The position numbers and the translations under genes are program-made. From positions 19,795-83,794 of the forward strand of contig QCKH01000004.1 of NCBI GenBank assembly GCA_003215475.1: a stretch of 64,000 bases of DNA, read 5' to 3'. Below are positions 50,029-58,225 of this stretch, piece by piece. The stretch comes from Prochlorococcus sp. AG-409-L21. GTDB lineage: Bacteria; Cyanobacteriota; Cyanobacteriia; PCC-6307; Cyanobiaceae. The notes below the pieces were generated by a model that made no database searches, was not told the origin of the DNA, and saw nothing but the letters and a program-made list of their open reading frames with translations. Position 1 is the first letter of the stretch, and every line of letters begins with the position of its first letter.

Positions 50029-51057
50029 ATGAGTAAAGATTATTATAACGTATTAGGTGTAACCAAAAACTCTAGTGAAAAAGAGATAAAAAAGGCGTAT
50101 AGAAATTTATCTAAAAAATACCATCCAGACTTAAACCCTGATAATGCACAAGCAGAAGAAAAGTTTAAATCTGTGGCGGAAGCATATGATGTACTATCCA
50201 ATCCCGATAAAAAGAAAAATTACGATATGTTTGGACATGCAGAAGGTAGACGTGGAAACCCTTTCAGTAATGGTGGGTTTGATATGGGAGATATTTTTAA
50301 TTCTTTTTTCGGTGCAGATGATAACCCCTTCAATTCAGGTAGGAGGAAAAAAAGAGTGGTTAGAGGAACAGATATTAGAATTAATTTAAAGTTAACTTTA
50401 GAAGATGTATTTAATGGGATTCATAAAAAAATAAAATATAGGAGAAATGATTTTTGTGGGACCTGCGAAGGAACCGGAGGTAAATCCAGTATGTGTCAGA
50501 GTTGTGGGGGTACTGGACAAATTACTAGGATTAGTAATACTCCGTTTGGCAGAATCCAAAATACCGTACTATGTCCTACATGTATGGGTGAAGGTAAAAT
50601 AATTACTGATCCGTGTAAAAAATGTACAGGTAACGGGGTTAATTTAACCGAAGAAACTGTCGAATTCGATATACCCACAGGTGTGATGGAAGGAGAGAAT
50701 TTAATAATAAAAACTAAGGGTAATGCGATTAAAGGTGGGTTAAATGGGGATTTAATCATTAATATTATTGAAATACCTCATGATACATTTACAAGAAAAA
50801 ATCAAGATATATACCAAAGAATAAAATTAAAATATAAAGATTTAGTTTTAGGAACACCTTACGAATTAGATACCTTAGATGGTAAAATTAGAATAAATAT
50901 AAAAGAAGGTACTGAAATCGGACATATTTTAAGAGTACCTAAAAAAGGAATAACTAAAGATAAATATACTGGTGATATGATGGTTGAAGTATGGTTAGAT
51001 ATCCCTAAAAACATAGACGAAGAAAATAAAAAAATAATTCAGTCTTTAAATATTTGA
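50029..51057 (+). CDS. dnaJ: DnaJ (Hsp40) co-chaperone, full length
   Basis: A 342-aa protein with a J domain (residues 1-68, HPD in 'KKYHPDLNP'), a Gly/Phe-rich linker ('[20 protein letters not shown]') and a zinc-binding region with four CxxCxGxG repeats ('CGTCEGTGG', 'CQSCGGTGQ', 'CPTCMGEGK', 'CKKCTGNGV' near 142-204). C-terminal substrate-binding beta domains complete the fold. It stimulates host DnaK and may recruit the host chaperone to phage proteins or replication complexes. Phages usually encode at most a J-domain fragment, so a complete type I DnaJ is unusual. Confidence 0.93.
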   Translation: MSKDYYNVLGVTKNSSEKEIKKAYRNLSKKYHPDLNPDNAQAEEKFKSVAEAYDVLSNPDKKKNYDMFGHAEGRRGNPFSNGGFDMGDIFNSFFGADDNPFNSGRRKKRVVRGTDIRINLKLTLEDVFNGIHKKIKYRRNDFCGTCEGTGGKSSMCQSCGGTGQITRISNTPFGRIQNTVLCPTCMGEGKIITDPCKKCTGNGVNLTEETVEFDIPTGVMEGENLIIKTKGNAIKGGLNGDLIINIIEIPHDTFTRKNQDIYQRIKLKYKDLVLGTPYELDTLDGKIRINIKEGTEIGHILRVPKKGITKDKYTGDMMVEVWLDIPKNIDEENKKIIQSLNI

Positions 51058-51105
51058 TAATATAAAATAAAATTAGTAAAATAGTAAAAAATAAACAAAA
51101 TAGTT

Positions 51106-51561
51106 ATGGCAAAATTTCAAGAAGTATACGAAGAAACAAAAGAAGTATTCAATAAACATATTAACAATAGTGGTATTCCCGGATTTGTTAATATCAAAAT
51201 TTTATCCAATGAAGGATTAAAAGATTGTTTTGGTCAAGTTACTAAAGCACAAGACATCGTTAAATTTATGACAGATTACGATGTTATTATACAAATTAAT
51301 GAACCTATTTTTGATCAATTACAGGATACGCAAAAAGATTATGTAATTAAAGATTTATTAGCACAAATAGTTTATAATTTAGAGAGTGACAAATTAACTA
51401 TTAGTAAACCAGATATAACCACCTTTAGTGGTGTTTTACGACAATATAGTATAGATGATTATATTAGTATTTGTGAGAGTATAAAAACTTTACAAGAACA
51501 AAAAAAGATTCAAGAAGATGCGGCTAAACAATCTGCTAAAAAAAGTAAGGTAACCGCATAG
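51106..51561 (+). CDS. Unknown phage protein
   Basis: A 151-aa protein, helical with a Lys/Ala/Gln tail ('AKQSAKKSKVTA'). The segment 'DVIIQINEPIFDQLQDTQKD' followed by 'LLAQIVYNLESDKLTISKPD' resembles proteins I have seen in Bacteroidetes phages, where a zincin-like or metallopeptidase relation is sometimes suggested. Here the HExxH motif is absent, so enzymatic activity is doubtful. The A-rich leader and the position before tRNA-Ala are the only context. Confidence 0.5.
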   Translation: MAKFQEVYEETKEVFNKHINNSGIPGFVNIKILSNEGLKDCFGQVTKAQDIVKFMTDYDVIIQINEPIFDQLQDTQKDYVIKDLLAQIVYNLESDKLTISKPDITTFSGVLRQYSIDDYISICESIKTLQEQKKIQEDAAKQSAKKSKVTA

Positions 51562-51578
51562 AATATGGATAACTCTAA

Positions 51579-51586
51579 TATTTATA
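51579..51586 (+). promoter_or_regulatory. TATTTATA motif before tRNA-Ala
   Basis: TATTTATA ends 6 bases before the first base of tRNA-Ala. At a tRNA gene translation signals cannot explain the motif, which supports a promoter role. Confidence 0.45.
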
Positions 51587-51592
51587 TGATAT

Positions 51593-51666
51593 GGGGGATT
51601 AGCTCAGCTGGCTAGAGCGCCTGCCTTGCACGCAGGAGGTCATCGGTTCGACTCCGATATCCTCCA
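51593..51666 (+). tRNA. tRNA-Ala (anticodon UGC)
   Basis: Acceptor GGGGGAT/ATCCTCC (one G-U pair), D-arm GCTCAGCTGGCTAGAGC, anticodon stem CCTGC/GCAGG with loop CTTGCAC (anticodon 51627-51629), T-loop GTTCGACTC and discriminator A. CCA is not encoded. It reads GCA, the favoured alanine codon here. Confidence 0.93.
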
Positions 51667-51687
51667 CTAAAAGAAAGGAAAAGTAAA

Positions 51688-51978
51688 ATGGAAGAAAAAA
51701 AAGAACCAAAAAATTATTTACACTGGGTGTTTACCGATCATTATTTTAATAATGGCAGGGGGATATTCAAACTAATAGGGACAATATATGGGATAATTCA
51801 GATTATTTATGCAACACCACTGATTATGGAAGAATATTATGGTGGGTGGATTCCATTGTTTCCGGTAGTATTAGTACATTTAACAATGTGGGGATTTTTA
51901 ATCGGTATTACTTTACAACCTTATGGTATATATCGTAGATTAAAAAAATTAGATTGGTGGAATAAAACAAAAAAATAA
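51688..51978 (+). CDS. Small two-span membrane protein
   Basis: A 96-aa protein with two hydrophobic segments ('IFKLIGTIYGIIQIIYATPL', 'WIPLFPVVLVHLTMWGFLIG') and a basic C-terminus ('RRLKKLDWWNKTKK'). It lies between tRNA-Ala and glutamine synthetase, 11 bases before the latter. No family recognised. A transport or anchoring partner for the enzyme is possible but unsupported. Confidence 0.5.
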   Translation: MEEKKEPKNYLHWVFTDHYFNNGRGIFKLIGTIYGIIQIIYATPLIMEEYYGGWIPLFPVVLVHLTMWGFLIGITLQPYGIYRRLKKLDWWNKTKK

Positions 51979-51989
51979 AATTTAAATTA

Positions 51990-53048
51990 ATGTTAGTAAA
52001 ATTAGAATACATTTGGTTAGACGGTTATAAACCAGAATCTAATCTAAGAAGTAAGACAAAAGTGTGGGATTTTGATCCCAATAAAGACCCCAAATATAAT
52101 GTATTAAGAGAAAATGGGCCGTGTCCTGAAGAATTACCTATATGGTCATTTGATGGGTCTTCCACTCAACAAGCAGAAGGAAACTATTCAGATTGTTTAT
52201 TAAAACCAGTAAGGGTGGTTGCCGATCCTAAAAGAAAACAAGCATTTTTAGTTATGTGTGAAGTTTTAAATCCAGATGGTACTCCCCATATATCTAATAC
52301 CCGACATCTTATTAACGAAGATGTTAATGTATGGTTTGGTTTTGAACAAGAATATACATTAATTAAAAATGGTAAACCACTAGGTTTCCCTAAAGATGGG
52401 AATCCTGATCCACAAGGAATGTATTATTGTTCTGTAGGTACTAGAAATGTAAATGGTAGAGAAATTGCAGAAGAACATTTAGATACGTGTTTATCTGCGG
52501 GGTTAAAACTAACCGGAATCAATGCAGAAGTTTTATTAGGTCAATGGGAATACCAATTATTAGGTAAAGGAAATAAACGAGCAGCGGATGATTTATGGTT
52601 AAGTAGATATCTATTACACCGCATATGTGAAAAATACAGTGTACATGTAGAATTTCACCCTAAACCTGTATTAGGTGATTGGAATGGTAGTGGACTACAC
52701 ACCAATTTTTCTAATACTGAAATGAGAGATAATGGTGGAGAAGAATTATTTAGAGGTATATGTGAAAAGTTAAGAAGTAGACATGCAGAATTTATAGATA
52801 ACTATGGTTCATCTAATGAATTAAGACTAACAGGTGAATATGAAACTGCAGATATAAAAGATTTTAGTTATGGGATTTCAGATAGAGGATCCTCAATTAG
52901 GATACCGGTGGGTGTTGTAAATGATGATTGGAAGGGGTATTTGGAAGATAGGAGACCAGCATCTAATGCTGACCCCTATAAAATTACTAAGTTAATTAGT
53001 GAAACCATTTCTTCATTTAATAAAGTAGAAACCGTTTTAAATACATAA
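51990..53048 (+). CDS. Glutamine synthetase, GSII-like
   Basis: A 352-aa protein with all landmarks of the short eukaryote-like type II enzyme: 'WSFDGSSTQQAEGNYSDCLL', 'VWFGFEQEYTLIK', 'GINAEVLLGQWEYQLLG', 'NGSGLHTNFSN', 'YGSSNELRLTGEYETA', 'GISDRGSSIRIPV' and 'LEDRRPASNADPYKITKLI'. The metal- and ATP-binding Glu residues and the substrate Arg are in place, so activity is likely. It makes glutamine from glutamate and ammonia with ATP. In a phage it would act as an auxiliary metabolic gene that supplies amide nitrogen for nucleotide synthesis, which fits the thyA gene downstream. No truncation is seen. Confidence 0.93.
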   Translation: MLVKLEYIWLDGYKPESNLRSKTKVWDFDPNKDPKYNVLRENGPCPEELPIWSFDGSSTQQAEGNYSDCLLKPVRVVADPKRKQAFLVMCEVLNPDGTPHISNTRHLINEDVNVWFGFEQEYTLIKNGKPLGFPKDGNPDPQGMYYCSVGTRNVNGREIAEEHLDTCLSAGLKLTGINAEVLLGQWEYQLLGKGNKRAADDLWLSRYLLHRICEKYSVHVEFHPKPVLGDWNGSGLHTNFSNTEMRDNGGEELFRGICEKLRSRHAEFIDNYGSSNELRLTGEYETADIKDFSYGISDRGSSIRIPVGVVNDDWKGYLEDRRPASNADPYKITKLISETISSFNKVETVLNT

Positions 53049-53052
53049 ATAT

Positions 53053-53697
53053 ATGAATAATACAGAGAATTTCGAAGAGTACGTTTGTAATTTACATGGT
53101 TTAAGTAGACATATGAAAAGACCTAGACTCTATTGGACAGGGGAAGGTAAAAGTAATATTGATAAACTATGTAGTTTAAATAAATGTCCTAATAAATTTA
53201 AACCTATCCTAAGTGAATCAAAGTTTGTTAAGTGTGATGCTATAGATGATGAAGGTAACCTATATGAAATAAAAAAATATACTTTAAATCAATTAAAGAA
53301 ATATAGACTTTATTCCGAACCTATCATTAAAGTGTCACCTAGTAGAAGTAAGTGGGGTAAAGGACATCCGTATTATGATAATTTTGATGATTCAACAGAG
53401 TATAATACCTTTATTGAAAATTTAATGGAGACTGATTGGTGGAAAAGATACAATTCAATAATCTTAGATAGTATCACCCATTCTAATAGAGGTATATACT
53501 GTAAAGATGGTTTCATACCACATACTCAATTAGAATTTAAGTGGGTTATTAATAGAGGTGAATATGGGACTATTTTTGATGGTTATAATAGACTTTGTAT
53601 TGTTTTTAAAGTAAAAGAAGATAATAAAGATGATATTGGTTTTGTGAGACCTAATAGATCTATTTTAGAATATGTAAAAGAATTTTTTAAAGTTTAA
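53053..53697 (+). CDS. Unknown soluble protein
   Basis: A 214-aa protein rich in Asn, Lys and Tyr. Motifs such as 'CNLHGLSRHMKRPRLYWTGE' and 'DSITHSNRGIYCKDGFIPH' contain conserved-looking Cys and His but do not form a known zinc motif. It starts 4 bases after glutamine synthetase and is probably in the same operon. No family recognised. Confidence 0.5.
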   Translation: MNNTENFEEYVCNLHGLSRHMKRPRLYWTGEGKSNIDKLCSLNKCPNKFKPILSESKFVKCDAIDDEGNLYEIKKYTLNQLKKYRLYSEPIIKVSPSRSKWGKGHPYYDNFDDSTEYNTFIENLMETDWWKRYNSIILDSITHSNRGIYCKDGFIPHTQLEFKWVINRGEYGTIFDGYNRLCIVFKVKEDNKDDIGFVRPNRSILEYVKEFFKV

Positions 53698-53707
53698 ATT
53701 ATATTAA

Positions 53708-53953
53708 ATGAAAAACAGTTATCAATCTTACCCTAACTTAAATGTTGATGGGGAAAATAGAACACTTGAGGAAATATATATTGCACCATTAGGACATTTA
53801 ATGGTTAGATTCTTTGATGAAACCAACAAAACTACACACACATATAATTTAGGTTTATGGGAAGATGTACTATTTCCTATAATGGAAAATAAAATGGATG
53901 TTTTTATAATAGATAATATTAAAAAAATTAGAAATACTGAAAAAATATTTTAA
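53708..53953 (+). CDS. Small unknown protein
   Basis: An 81-aa protein ('YQSYPNLNVDGENRTLEEIY', 'HTYNLGLWEDVLFPIMENKM'), probably a small alpha/beta fold. It is packed between neighbours with gaps of 10 and 2 bases, consistent with operonic expression. Function unknown. Confidence 0.5.
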   Translation: MKNSYQSYPNLNVDGENRTLEEIYIAPLGHLMVRFFDETNKTTHTYNLGLWEDVLFPIMENKMDVFIIDNIKKIRNTEKIF

Positions 53954-53955
53954 AG

Positions 53956-54315
53956 ATGGAAATTGAAATAAGAAAAGTAGAAACTTATATTTGTACTGAC
54001 GCATCCGCACCAGTTAAATTAAATGTGGAGGAATTTAAAAAATGTAACCCCCCTTTTAAAGGTAGTACTGAAGAAGAATTTATGGATTATTTATATGAAG
54101 AAGTAGATTGGTTAGAGGATTTTGTGGAAGAAAATAAAAAAATACTGTCTGAAGATAATATTGAATCATTAGATAGTTTAATATACCCGATGATGGATAT
54201 AATGTATGATAGTAGAAATAAGGGGGAAGATTCGTGGTATGAAATAGGTAAAACTAATCCTGAGTATCGGAGAAGTAATGAATTTGAGGTTACCGTAAGT
54301 GGTAATAATTATTAA
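53956..54315 (+). CDS. Unknown protein, member of a local paralogous pair
   Basis: A 119-aa protein that aligns along its whole length with the product at 56657. Shared positions include 'I(R/K)K(V/I)ET' at the start, 'F(K/R)(K/N)C.P.F.G' near residue 27, 'FMDY' near 42, 'EN..ILS', 'P...' and 'SR....DSW' near 80. The pair is diverged but clearly homologous. The conserved Cys, Trp and acidic residues suggest a compact alpha/beta fold. The function is unknown. Confidence 0.55.
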   Translation: MEIEIRKVETYICTDASAPVKLNVEEFKKCNPPFKGSTEEEFMDYLYEEVDWLEDFVEENKKILSEDNIESLDSLIYPMMDIMYDSRNKGEDSWYEIGKTNPEYRRSNEFEVTVSGNNY

Positions 54316-54343
54316 TAACTAAAAAAAATAAAATTAAAAAATT

Positions 54344-55045
54344 ATGATAAATTTTGATTATTACAGTGAATTTAAAGATTATGCAACAAAACATTTAGGT
54401 GTGACTGGGTTGCAATTTCATTATTGGGAAAAATTACAAGATAGAATTTATTCTCATAATGCTGCACTAACGCCATATATTCTTGAAGAAAGAGAAATGA
54501 GAGTTACACAAATGGATATTTTTTCTAGATTAATGATGGACAGAATTCTATGGGTTGCTGGACCTGTTAACGATAATATGTCTACTGTCGTACAAGCACA
54601 ATTAATGTTTTTAGATAATGTACAAGTAAAGGACATTACAATGCATGTGGATAGCCCAGGTGGAAGTGTAAAATCAGGATTATCAATGGTAGATGTTATG
54701 AATTATGTTGCATCAGATATAATAACTATTAATACAGGGATGGCAGCGTCTATGGGGTCTATCTTACTGGGTGCAGGTACAAAAGGGAAAAGATTCTCAC
54801 TTAAAAATAGTAGAGTTATGTTACATCAAGTTTCGTCAGGTGCACAAGGTAACATACAAGATATTAGAATATCTTTAGCAGAAGCTGAAAAATATAATAC
54901 TTTATTATTTGAATTATTGGGTAAATATTGTAATAAAAAACCAAAAGAAGTATTAAAATTTGCTAGTAGAGATCAGTGGTTAGATTCTACTGAAGCATTA
55001 GAATATGGAATTATTGATGAAATAATTGAAAAATTGGAAAAATAA
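54344..55045 (+). CDS. clpP: ClpP-like serine protease
   Basis: A 233-aa protein with the ClpP core: 'MHVDSPGGSVKSGLSMVDVM', catalytic Ser in 'TGMAASMGSILLGAG', catalytic His in 'SRVMLHQVSSGAQG' and catalytic Asp in 'FASRDQWLDSTEALEYGIID'. About 40 extra residues precede the domain. ClpP forms a tetradecamer that degrades proteins handed over by a ClpX/ClpA-type ATPase. In phages ClpP-family proteases may process the prohead or remodel the host proteome. No Clp ATPase is in the window, so it may use the host's. Confidence 0.9.
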   Translation: MINFDYYSEFKDYATKHLGVTGLQFHYWEKLQDRIYSHNAALTPYILEEREMRVTQMDIFSRLMMDRILWVAGPVNDNMSTVVQAQLMFLDNVQVKDITMHVDSPGGSVKSGLSMVDVMNYVASDIITINTGMAASMGSILLGAGTKGKRFSLKNSRVMLHQVSSGAQGNIQDIRISLAEAEKYNTLLFELLGKYCNKKPKEVLKFASRDQWLDSTEALEYGIIDEIIEKLEK

Positions 55046-55056
55046 TCCTATATTTA
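55026..55056 (+). promoter_or_regulatory. Bacteroidetes-type promoter inside the clpP end
   Basis: TTG (55026-55028), 20 bases, TATATTTA (55049-55056), overlapping the last codons of clpP. It is one of two stacked candidates before the adenine methylase gene. Confidence 0.5.
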
Positions 55057-55076
55057 AAAATAATGTCATTAAAAAC

Positions 55077-55107
55077 TTGACATTCTTACAAACTTTTATT
55101 AATTTTA
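55077..55107 (+). promoter_or_regulatory. Second promoter candidate before methylase
   Basis: TTG (55077-55079), 20 bases, TAATTTTA (55100-55107), 10 bases before the ATG. The -7 box is weaker than in the upstream candidate. Confidence 0.35.
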
Positions 55108-55117
55108 AAATAAAAAA

Positions 55118-56026
55118 ATGATTAGTTATATTGGTGGTAAAGCCCGAATTGGTAAATGGATTATACCTTTTATCCCACGTGACATCGAAACATATGTGGA
55201 GACATTTGGTGGGATGTTTTGGGTATTCTTTAATATGGACTTAACCAAATACCCTAATTTAAAAACTGTAGTATATAATGATTTTAATGGGCTTAATGCT
55301 AATCTTTTTAAATGTAGTCTGGAATATGATAGGTTATGGAATGAATTATCTAAGTACCCGTGTCAACAATTAGGTGTAGAAAATACCCCTAAAGAGTATG
55401 AAGAGATGTTTAAGGAATACCAACAAGAAATTTTTCACACTGAGTTTGAAATTACTGAAGAAAATAAATTTGAGATTGCTGCTAAATATGTATATGTTTT
55501 AACACAGATATTTTCTGGTTCTAAACCAGAAACTTCTTCATATACTGATTATAAAGGTAAATATAGATGTAAAGTTTTAATTTTTATGGATAAATTAAAA
55601 AATCCTAAATATAGAGAACATTTTGATAAAATTACTTTTGTAGAAAATATGGATTTTCAAGAAGTTATTGAAAAATACGACTCAACTAAAACATATTTTT
55701 ATGTTGATCCTCCGTATTGGAAAACAGAAAATTATTATTCTAATCATGATTTTGATAGGGCTGATCACGAAAGATTGGCAGATTGTTTAAAAGATATGAA
55801 AGGGTTGTTTTCTTTAAGTTATTATGATTTTGAATTATTGAGAAAATGGTTTCCTAAACATGAATATGTTTGGGAGAAAAAGGAATTTGCTAAAGCAGCT
55901 GCAGCTAAAAGTGGTGTTAAACAAAATATGGGTGAAGAATTATTAATAATGAATTATGGTGACAATGTAATTGAAACCCCATGTGTTGGGATGCAATTGG
56001 ATATGTTTAGGCATGATTATCTATGA
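55118..56026 (+). CDS. D12-class (Dam-like) DNA adenine methyltransferase
   Basis: A 302-aa protein. It begins 'MISYIGGKARIGKWIIPFIP' (AdoMet-binding start of D12 enzymes) with motif I-like 'ETFGGMFWVFFNM'. Catalytic motif IV 'YVDPPYWKTENYYS' near residue 195 contains DPPY, expected for N6-adenine methylation. The C-terminal 'SYYDFELLRKWFP' matches the usual 'SY' motif. Phage Dam-like enzymes protect phage DNA from host restriction. No cognate endonuclease is adjacent. The stop overlaps the next ATG by 4 bases. Confidence 0.85.
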   Translation: MISYIGGKARIGKWIIPFIPRDIETYVETFGGMFWVFFNMDLTKYPNLKTVVYNDFNGLNANLFKCSLEYDRLWNELSKYPCQQLGVENTPKEYEEMFKEYQQEIFHTEFEITEENKFEIAAKYVYVLTQIFSGSKPETSSYTDYKGKYRCKVLIFMDKLKNPKYREHFDKITFVENMDFQEVIEKYDSTKTYFYVDPPYWKTENYYSNHDFDRADHERLADCLKDMKGLFSLSYYDFELLRKWFPKHEYVWEKKEFAKAAAAKSGVKQNMGEELLIMNYGDNVIETPCVGMQLDMFRHDYL

Positions 56027-56574
56027 ATAAATTAATGTTATATATGTGTTTTTTAGGAACTTTATTTGGGTGTAAAAAGATTGATGAAAATGGTTTTAGG
56101 ATTTACACTATTAAAAAAGATAAACACAGATCGGGTTATAGATATTGTACTACCAAAGAAAACAAATTTAAATTAGAGGTAATCTTTGATGAGTCCGCAA
56201 TTTATCAAACTCAAGATACACTCAACCAATATGATGTAAATAAATTATGGGGGGTCAGTGATTGTGGTACTAACCATATGGAGAACTCTATAAGATTTGG
56301 GTGGAGATGGTTGAATGATAATTTAGAGATACACTGGTTCCAACACGAAAATGGTGATTTCTATTTCGCAAAGATTAAAGATGTTGAAATCAATGAAATT
56401 ATTAACTTAGAATTAGAAATAACTGATAGTGATTATATTATATCAGTAGACGGTGTTACCAAAACTATAAGTAGAAATTGTAATAAAAAACGTAAAAAAT
56501 ATAAGTTATACCCCTATTTTGGGGGTGATGAAACGGCACCACATGATGTAAAAATATTAATTAAAGAAATATGA
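56023..56574 (+). CDS. Bacteroidetes-type lipoprotein
   Basis: A 183-aa protein with a lipoprotein signal ('MLYMCFLGTLFGC', lipobox LFGC, Cys near residue 17). A beta-rich domain follows ('KLEVIFDESAIYQTQDTLNQ', 'RFGWRWLNDNLEIHWF', 'YPYFGGDETAPHDVKILIKE'). This pattern resembles small lipoproteins of flavobacteria that I recall as common and uncharacterised. A phage copy could coat the host surface and block a second infection, or be a recently captured host gene. Co-translated with the methylase (ATGA). No signal-free start is plausible. Confidence 0.65.
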   Translation: MNKLMLYMCFLGTLFGCKKIDENGFRIYTIKKDKHRSGYRYCTTKENKFKLEVIFDESAIYQTQDTLNQYDVNKLWGVSDCGTNHMENSIRFGWRWLNDNLEIHWFQHENGDFYFAKIKDVEINEIINLELEITDSDYIISVDGVTKTISRNCNKKRKKYKLYPYFGGDETAPHDVKILIKEI

Positions 56575-56608
56575 TAAATGTCATACTTTTGTCACAATTT
56601 TAAAATAG

Positions 56609-56639
56609 TTGATATATCAATATAAATTAACTATATTTA
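56609..56639 (+). promoter_or_regulatory. Bacteroidetes-type promoter
   Basis: TTG (56609-56611), 20 bases, TATATTTA (56632-56639), 17 bases before the ATG at 56657. Confidence 0.5.
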
Positions 56640-56656
56640 TTAACGTATGAGTAATT

Positions 56657-57019
56657 ATGAAAATAGGTATAAAAAAAATAGAAACATTTAATATAACTCA
56701 AACCACACAAGAGTTGATTTTTGAAATGGATGATTTTAGAAATTGTACTCCTGCATTTATAGGTAAAGACCACAAAGATTTTATGGATTATATCACTAAT
56801 GATATAGAAGAAATTAAAAGTTTTTTAATTGAAAATAATGATATATTATCAGATCAAACTAAAAAACGTTTATATTTGTTAGATGTTGACCCAATTTATG
56901 AGGTTATTGAAGATTCAAGAACACAATACGAAGATAGTTGGTTCACAATGAATAAAAATGTAGAAGTAGAAGAAAAAAATTTAGTAATAGGTGTTAAGAA
57001 CAAAAAAGTAAGCAAATAA
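56657..57019 (+). CDS. Unknown protein, second member of the paralogous pair
   Basis: A 120-aa protein homologous to the product at 53956 along its full length ('KIGIKKIETFNITQ', 'FRNCTPAFIG', 'FMDY', 'EDSW'). It carries a basic end ('NKKVSK') not present in the other copy. It has its own host-type promoter and precedes the second DNA methyltransferase by 19 bases. Conservation after duplication implies a retained job. Function unknown. Confidence 0.55.
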   Translation: MKIGIKKIETFNITQTTQELIFEMDDFRNCTPAFIGKDHKDFMDYITNDIEEIKSFLIENNDILSDQTKKRLYLLDVDPIYEVIEDSRTQYEDSWFTMNKNVEVEEKNLVIGVKNKKVSK

Positions 57020-57038
57020 ACACCAAAATTAATGTTTT

Positions 57039-57962
57039 ATGAAAAGACCAAAAAGAAAGACTGTTAATAGTGGACAATATCTCTTGTTTGAAGATCTCAT
57101 AGTAGATGTGGTAAAAATAGAAGAAGATATGAAAGAAGAACAACCTTCTTTATTACAAAAATACCCCACTAAATATACCCCTAATAGTAATGTAGGTTTA
57201 GACACTAATAAAATTTATTGTGGTGATACAGTAGAAACAATGAAAAAGATTAATGAAGAATCTATTGATTTAATACTTACTTCCCCACCTTATTTAGCGT
57301 CTATAAGACAAGATAACCATAAATATCCAGGTGCTAAAGATCAAATTAAAGACAACCAATCAGTAGATGATTATTTAGAGTGGATTGTAGAAAATTTTAA
57401 ACAGTATGAAAGAATATTAAAAAAAGATGGTGTAATAGTTTTTAATTTTAGTTATACTACATTTAACCCTTCTTTACCTTATTTTTTGATTAATGAAGTA
57501 TTTAAACATACGGATTTTAGGGTATATGATACTTTTGCGTGGAAAAAGAAATCAGCAATGCCAGTATCTGGACACCCTAATAGAGTTACTAGAATAGTAG
57601 AAATGGTGTACATCTTTGCAAAAACACCTTACTTTAAAGCCAATAAAACAGTTTCGTCAGTGTCAAGAACAGGACAAAAATATTATAATAATTATTATAA
57701 TTTTATTGAGGCACGGAATAACGATGGTAAAGTGGAGGGACATGAAGCAACATTCTCTACTGACTTTGCATCCTTCTTCATAGATTTATATTCCAAAGAA
57801 AACGAAGTTGTTTTAGACAACTTTTCAGGAACAGGTACAACCCCCTATGCATCTTCTAAAATGAACCGTCAATATATTGGTATTGATTTAGTTGAGAAAT
57901 TTTGTGATTATGCTAGAAAGAGAATATCTAAAATCTATAAAGAAGAAGGTATTTCACATTAA
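57039..57962 (+). CDS. Beta-class DNA methyltransferase (probably N4-cytosine or N6-adenine)
   Basis: A 307-aa protein. Motif IV 'LILTSPPYLASIRQD' near residue 82 precedes motif I 'VLDNFSGTGTTPYASSKM' near residue 264, the order that defines the beta group. The TSPPY catalytic core is typical of N4-cytosine methylases, although some N6-adenine enzymes share it. 'RQYIGIDLVEKFCDYARKR' completes the AdoMet site. No target-recognition domain of type I systems and no restriction endonuclease are next to it, so it probably modifies phage DNA for protection. The target sequence is unknown. Confidence 0.85.
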   Translation: MKRPKRKTVNSGQYLLFEDLIVDVVKIEEDMKEEQPSLLQKYPTKYTPNSNVGLDTNKIYCGDTVETMKKINEESIDLILTSPPYLASIRQDNHKYPGAKDQIKDNQSVDDYLEWIVENFKQYERILKKDGVIVFNFSYTTFNPSLPYFLINEVFKHTDFRVYDTFAWKKKSAMPVSGHPNRVTRIVEMVYIFAKTPYFKANKTVSSVSRTGQKYYNNYYNFIEARNNDGKVEGHEATFSTDFASFFIDLYSKENEVVLDNFSGTGTTPYASSKMNRQYIGIDLVEKFCDYARKRISKIYKEEGISH

Positions 57963-57969
57963 ATAAATC

Positions 57970-58182
57970 ATGGAAAATATTAAACATAATGTTAATGAGA
58001 TAAAATCTCAAATAAAAACATTAGAAGAAGAATTAAATAAAATTCAAGGACAGTGCGACCACCCAAACGTAGTGTTAAAATATGACGATAATAGTAAAAG
58101 TGTCTTAAAAATATGTAATATATGTGAAAAAGTGATAGGTTATCCTACTACCGAGGAATTAAAAAATTCCGATTATTTATAA
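57970..58182 (+). CDS. Small zinc-ribbon-like protein
   Basis: A 70-aa protein with an N-terminal coiled coil ('NEIKSQIKTLEEELNKIQGQ') followed by 'CDHPNVVLKYDDNSKSVLKI' and 'CNICEKVIGYPTTEE'. The C-x-H...C-x-x-C spacing suggests a single zinc site. It starts 7 bases after the methylase. It could be a DNA- or RNA-binding adaptor. Common in phages; the exact role is unknown. Confidence 0.55.
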   Translation: MENIKHNVNEIKSQIKTLEEELNKIQGQCDHPNVVLKYDDNSKSVLKICNICEKVIGYPTTEELKNSDYL

Positions 58183-58189
58183 AAATAAT

Positions 58190-58220
58190 TTGTTTTTCCG
58201 TATATTTTTTTTTATATTTA
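58190..58220 (+). promoter_or_regulatory. Bacteroidetes-type promoter
   Basis: TTG (58190-58192), 20 bases, TATATTTA (58213-58220), 5 bases before ATG 58226. The ORF track start at 58190 lies on the promoter and is therefore unlikely. Confidence 0.55.
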
Positions 58221-58225
58221 CCAAT

